Assembly: GCA_937901345.1 (NCBI GenBank)
Contig: CALCHM010000157.1
Location: forward strand, 1 to 15,074
Source: an uncultured Prevotella sp.
Lineage (GTDB): Bacteria; Bacteroidota; Bacteroidia; Bacteroidales; Bacteroidaceae
Direction: 5' to 3'
Length of the DNA: 15,074 nt
This document shows, piece after piece, positions 12,183-15,074 of this stretch (position 1 is its first letter; each line of letters opens with the position of its first letter). Below the pieces are notes generated by a model. That model was not told the DNA's origin. It made no database searches and saw only the letters and a program-made list of their open reading frames with translations. The position numbers and the translations under genes were made by a program.

Positions 12183-14090
12183 TTACTTCAAAGCATCAAG
12201 GTTCTGCTGGTTGTAGATTTGCTTACCTTCTGAAGTGTAGATGTAAACAAGGCGTTCAGCGTATGCCTTTTCAATCTTACCACGCACCATTTTCATCGTA
12301 CTGTTAATCATCTGATTCTGCTCAGTGAAAGGTTCTGAAAGTACTGCAAATGTAGCGGGCAACCAACGTTCGGGGAACATTGTTTCAAGTTCACCACCCT
12401 TCTTGAATACGTTGATTTGCTTTTCAATTTCACCAATTGCCGCCTTACGTCCTTCTTCGGTTTCGAGTGTCAACCCCTGGTGAGCGATGTGGCGCTGGAG
12501 GCGTTCCTTGTTGGGAACCACGAGTGCCGAGGTATATGCCGACTGGTTGTTGTAAAGCATGATTTGGTCGATGCATGAAGAGTGTTCAACGAGCGCTTCT
12601 TCAATACCTTCGGGACTATACTTTTCACCATCGCTACCGATAAGCAAACTCTTGAAGCGACCCTTCACGTAAAGTAGATTTTCCTTTGACATGTAACCGA
12701 GGTCGCCTGTGTAAAGGTAACCATCCTTCACGGTTTCGGCTGTAGAAGTGGGATTCTTCCAATAACCTGCCATAACGTTCTCGCCCTTCACAACTATTTC
12801 TCCGAGCTCGCCAACAGGCAACTCCTTGCCGTCGGCATCGCATATCTTCAGTTCGATTGGCTTCACGAGCTTTCCGCTTGAACCGAAACGGTAGAGGTCT
12901 GGACCGTTGGAAGAGATTACCGGTGTTGCCTCAGAGAGGCCGTATCCCTGATACATCGGCATACCTACACCTAGATAGAAGTTCTGCAATTCCTTATCGA
13001 GAAGAGCACCGCCGCCCACGAAGAAACGCAACTCACCTCCGAAGTTCGCGCGTACCTTTGAGAAGATTAGCTTGTCGAAGAGAGCAACAAGCGGTTTAAG
13101 GAACACGCGCATACCTTTTGAATCAAGACTGCTCTCGCCATAGTACTTCTGACGCACTGTAATACCCCAGTTAAAGAGTGTCTCGGTGAACTTACCCTTT
13201 GCACGAATGGCACCTTCGATGTTTTTCTTGAAGGTCTTTGCCAACGATGGTACAGAAAGAATGAAGTGAGGACGCACCTCCTTTATATTGAGCGGTATGT
13301 TCTTCAAGGTCTCGAGACCGGTGCGGCCAACCTGTACGGTTGCAGCCGTTGCACCCTTCGACATCATGATATAGAAGCCCACAACGTGTGCGAAACAGTG
13401 GTCGAGCGGCAGAATGATTAGTGTGCGCCAGTTCTCGTCGATATGCACAAGTGTAGATGCCTGCTCAACATTGGCAGTGTAGTTGCGGTGTGTGAGCACA
13501 ACACCCTTTGGGTCGGCTGTGGTACCGCTGGTATATGTAATTGTTGCAATATCGTCATTCACAAGCGAGCGGCCCACAGAGAGGAACTCATCGAGTGTAT
13601 GGGCCTTCAGGAACTCATCGCCCATCCTGAATACCTCGTCAACGTGCATCTCACCATCCTCAAGCTCACCGGCATTTCCAAAGACAATGATTTTCTTCAC
13701 CTCGGGAAGTTTATCCTTGATGGCACGCACTTTCCTCAACTGATAGTTGGAGACGAATACATACTTCACATCGCCGTGTACAAGGCGGAACAAGAGGTCA
13801 TTGCTCTCCTCGAGCTTTATCGAGAGAGGCACGTTCACTGCGCCGGCATAGAACATTGCAAGCTCACCAATAACCCACATGTTGCAGCCTTCGCTCAACA
13901 GGGCCATATTATCACCTTTCTTGACTCCCAAAGCCTGGAAGCCTGCGCCCAGACGGTATACCTGTTCTTTAACTTGAGTATAAGTTGTTGGTTTAAATCC
14001 CTCTTTCTTGTCTGTTTTTTCGAGGAGGAAGGTATTGTTCGGATACAACTTCACCGACTCCTCAAAAAGATCCACCAATGTTTTTTTCAT
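12183..14090 (-). CDS. Long-chain fatty acyl-CoA ligase (AMP-binding); codon mosaic
   Basis: This 635-residue ANL-superfamily enzyme should activate fatty acids through an acyl-adenylate to acyl-CoA (EC 6.2.1.3 type), for lipid remodelling or use of exogenous fatty acids. Motifs in order: P-loop YTSGTTADPKG (186-196), PLDHCFAHVVGF (228-239), FFVGGGALLD (356-365), YQGYGLSEATP (380-390), YTGDLG (460-465), hinge GRFKSLLIGSDGE (477-489) and the C-terminal lysine motif INSTMKMVRGKI with Lys600. Length and the absence of a signal peptide fit cytoplasmic long-chain ligases. Chain-length preference cannot be read. Codon use is split: residues 1-437 use GAG 24 times and GAA 7 times, residues 452-635 use GAA 20 times and GAG once; glycine moves from GGC-rich to GGT-rich at the same place. 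The frame and motifs run through intact, so the product is probably functional unless the join is an assembly artefact. Confidence 0.9.
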   Translation of the reverse strand: MKKTLVDLFEESVKLYPNNTFLLEKTDKKEGFKPTTYTQVKEQVYRLGAGFQALGVKKGDNMALLSEGCNMWVIGELAMFYAGAVNVPLSIKLEESNDLLFRLVHGDVKYVFVSNYQLRKVRAIKDKLPEVKKIIVFGNAGELEDGEMHVDEVFRMGDEFLKAHTLDEFLSVGRSLVNDDIATITYTSGTTADPKGVVLTHRNYTANVEQASTLVHIDENWRTLIILPLDHCFAHVVGFYIMMSKGATAATVQVGRTGLETLKNIPLNIKEVRPHFILSVPSLAKTFKKNIEGAIRAKGKFTETLFNWGITVRQKYYGESSLDSKGMRVFLKPLVALFDKLIFSKVRANFGGELRFFVGGGALLDKELQNFYLGVGMPMYQGYGLSEATPVISSNGPDLYRFGSSGKLVKPIELKICDADGKELPVGELGEIVVKGENVMAGYWKNPTSTAETVKDGYLYTGDLGYMSKENLLYVKGRFKSLLIGSDGEKYSPEGIEEALVEHSSCIDQIMLYNNQSAYTSALVVPNKERLQRHIAHQGLTLETEEGRKAAIGEIEKQINVFKKGGELETMFPERWLPATFAVLSEPFTEQNQMINSTMKMVRGKIEKAYAERLVYIYTSEGKQIYNQQNLDALK

Positions 14091-14155
14091 AACTTACTTT
14101 TTTATGAATGCATACGCTTGGCATGCCTGTTTAACCGTCGCGAATATAGTAAAAT

Positions 14156-14166
14156 CAAACTATATA
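14156..14166 (-). promoter_or_regulatory. Weak promoter candidate for the acyl-CoA ligase
   Basis: The minus strand reads TATATAGTTTG here, close to but not exactly the -7 consensus because the TA-to-TTTG spacing is off by one. It is flanked by an inverted repeat, TAACCGT (14132-14138) and ACGGTTA (14177-14183), which could be an operator. A start near here would give a leader of about 60 bases. The rest of the 307-base gap 14091-14397 holds the mutase terminator and small palindromes at 14304-14316 and 14330-14344. Confidence 0.3.
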
Positions 14167-14221
14167 ACATCCTTTAACGGTTATTTTGTTTCACTTTCAC
14201 CTTCACTTTTGTAAAAAAAGG

Positions 14222-14265
14222 ACAAAAAAGATAAGAAAAAGAGCCACTGTTTTGAACAGTAGCTC
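14222..14265 (-). terminator. Rho-independent terminator of the phospho-sugar mutase gene
   Basis: GAGCCACTGTT (14241-14251) and AACAGTAGCTC (14255-14265) form an 11-bp stem with one mismatch and a TTG loop. The minus-strand transcript continues with TTTTTCTTATCTTTTTT, a strong U-tract. It lies 132 bases beyond the mutase stop codon, a rather long 3' untranslated region. Confidence 0.85.
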
Positions 14266-14397
14266 CTATATTGTATGGAAATGGATAAGAAGATGAAGTG
14301 CAAGGCTTGCGAAGCCCTGAAAGCCGCAGTTTACTTGAAGTAAATGAGGATTTTCTGGGCAAGCATAACGCAGCAATTCATTTCTTAGTCATTTTCA

Positions 14398-15074
14398 TCA
14401 GATGCCCATTGCCTGCTTCATTGCAGCTATTGTCTCATCTGCCTTCGCACAAGCATCGGCATAACAGTTACGGCAACCCATCTTGCCTTTAGCCTCCATA
14501 TAGAACTTGATCTTTGGCTCTGTACCAGAAGGACGAACAGAAACCTTGTTGCCGCTCTCGGTAAAGTACTGCAGAACGTTTGATGGCTCCGGCATGTCAA
14601 TGTCGGTTACATTGCCCTCGCCGTCGGTCTGCTTCATGGCCTTAAAGTCCTTATAGCATACAACCTTCTCGCCAGCCATCTCCTTGAGAGGATTAGCACG
14701 GAAGTTCTCCATCATCTGACGAATTTCATCTGCACCACTCTTACCTGGTTTAACGACATTTACTGTAACCTCCTTTGAGAAACCATACTCTACGTAGATA
14801 TCCATAAGCAACTCGTAGAGATTCTTGCCATTGTCCTTTGCCCAAGCAGCAACCTCTGCTATGAGGCTACATGCAGAAACAGAGTCCTTGTCGCGGCAGA
14901 AATCCTCGGCCAAGAAACCGAAGCTCTCCTCGCCACCACCGATGTACTTTGCAATGCCTTCGTTGTCACGGATTACCTTTGCAATCCATTTGAAACCGGT
15001 GTAACAGTCATACATCTTAATATTGTTCTTCTCGGCAATCTCCTTGATAACCTCTGTTGTAACGATAGTTTTTA
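14398..15074 (-). CDS. Phosphoglucomutase/phosphomannomutase family protein, C-terminal part
   Basis: This is the last 224 residues of an alpha-D-phosphohexomutase, which moves phosphate between C1 and C6 of a hexose phosphate, typically glucose 1-phosphate and glucose 6-phosphate. The frame is open to the window edge: codons before the first internal ATG (15015) read KTIVTTEVIKEIAEKNNIK, typical of the family, so the true start lies outside. The sugar-binding loop GGGEESFGF follows TGFKWIAKVIRD, and the phosphate-binding loop RPSGTEPKIKFYME lies near the C-terminus in domain 4. The catalytic serine and metal loop are not in view. The spacing and the GEESFG form suit the long bacterial phosphoglucomutase/PGM2 type of about 550-600 residues. 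Glutamate codons are 19 GAG to 2 GAA by my count, like the first two thirds of the neighbouring ligase and unlike the rest of the window. Confidence 0.9.
   Translation of the reverse strand, partial: KTIVTTEVIKEIAEKNNIKMYDCYTGFKWIAKVIRDNEGIAKYIGGGEESFGFLAEDFCRDKDSVSACSLIAEVAAWAKDNGKNLYELLMDIYVEYGFSKEVTVNVVKPGKSGADEIRQMMENFRANPLKEMAGEKVVCYKDFKAMKQTDGEGNVTDIDMPEPSNVLQYFTESGNKVSVRPSGTEPKIKFYMEAKGKMGCRNCYADACAKADETIAAMKQAMGI

Noticed and set aside
13443..14177. 244-codon open frame on the plus strand
   Set aside because: Antisense to the N-terminal half of the acyl-CoA ligase, which has all expected motifs. No protein-family signal is seen in this frame.

Overview
The window looks like Bacteroidales chromosome, most likely from a Prevotellaceae-type gut or oral anaerobe. 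Four things point there: promoters of the Bacteroidetes form (-7 TAnnTTTG), starts with A/T-rich leaders and no obvious Shine-Dalgarno, the acnA-icd-gltA order with a mitochondrial-type aconitase described from Bacteroides, and the short Bacteroidetes form of MenE. I see no phage, insertion sequence, CRISPR, tRNA or rRNA. Genes are densely packed and nearly all on the minus strand; the exception is nagB.

Left part (1-2.8 kb): a REP-like block of nested inverted repeats at the window edge, then a terminator, an orphan Wza-type polysaccharide export lipoprotein, and a DEAD-box RNA helicase with a DbpA-type RNA-binding tail. Between the helicase and gltA lies a 462-base gene-free stretch. It holds about five copies of a 41-base tandem repeat whose internal hairpin arms differ between copies but stay complementary.

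Central part (3.2-8.2 kb): an apparent operon read from right to left, acnA, icd, gltA. It encodes the oxidative branch of the TCA cycle from oxaloacetate plus acetyl-CoA to 2-oxoglutarate, probably serving glutamate synthesis in an anaerobe. The isocitrate dehydrogenase carries residues of the NAD type. The operon has a recognisable -7 promoter element followed by a TGTGA-N7-TCACA palindrome, and a structured acnA-icd spacer. Upstream sits a short membrane ORF that resembles the broken N-terminus of a ResB-type cytochrome c biogenesis protein.

Right part (8.6-15.1 kb): a two-domain Rid-family/chorismatase-like protein, divergent from a strongly codon-biased nagB (glucosamine-6-phosphate deaminase) with a good promoter. 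A bidirectional terminator follows nagB. Then, on the minus strand, come menE (menaquinone synthesis), a long-chain acyl-CoA ligase, and the C-terminal part of a phosphoglucomutase-type enzyme cut by the window end.

The most unusual observation is inside the acyl-CoA ligase gene. Between codons 437 and 452 the glutamate codons switch from mostly GAG (24 GAG, 7 GAA) to nearly all GAA (20 GAA, 1 GAG) without breaking the frame. The GAG style continues into the phosphoglucomutase gene, whereas nagB on the other side uses only GAA. This suggests either homologous recombination with a related genome or an assembly chimera joined at a conserved motif.
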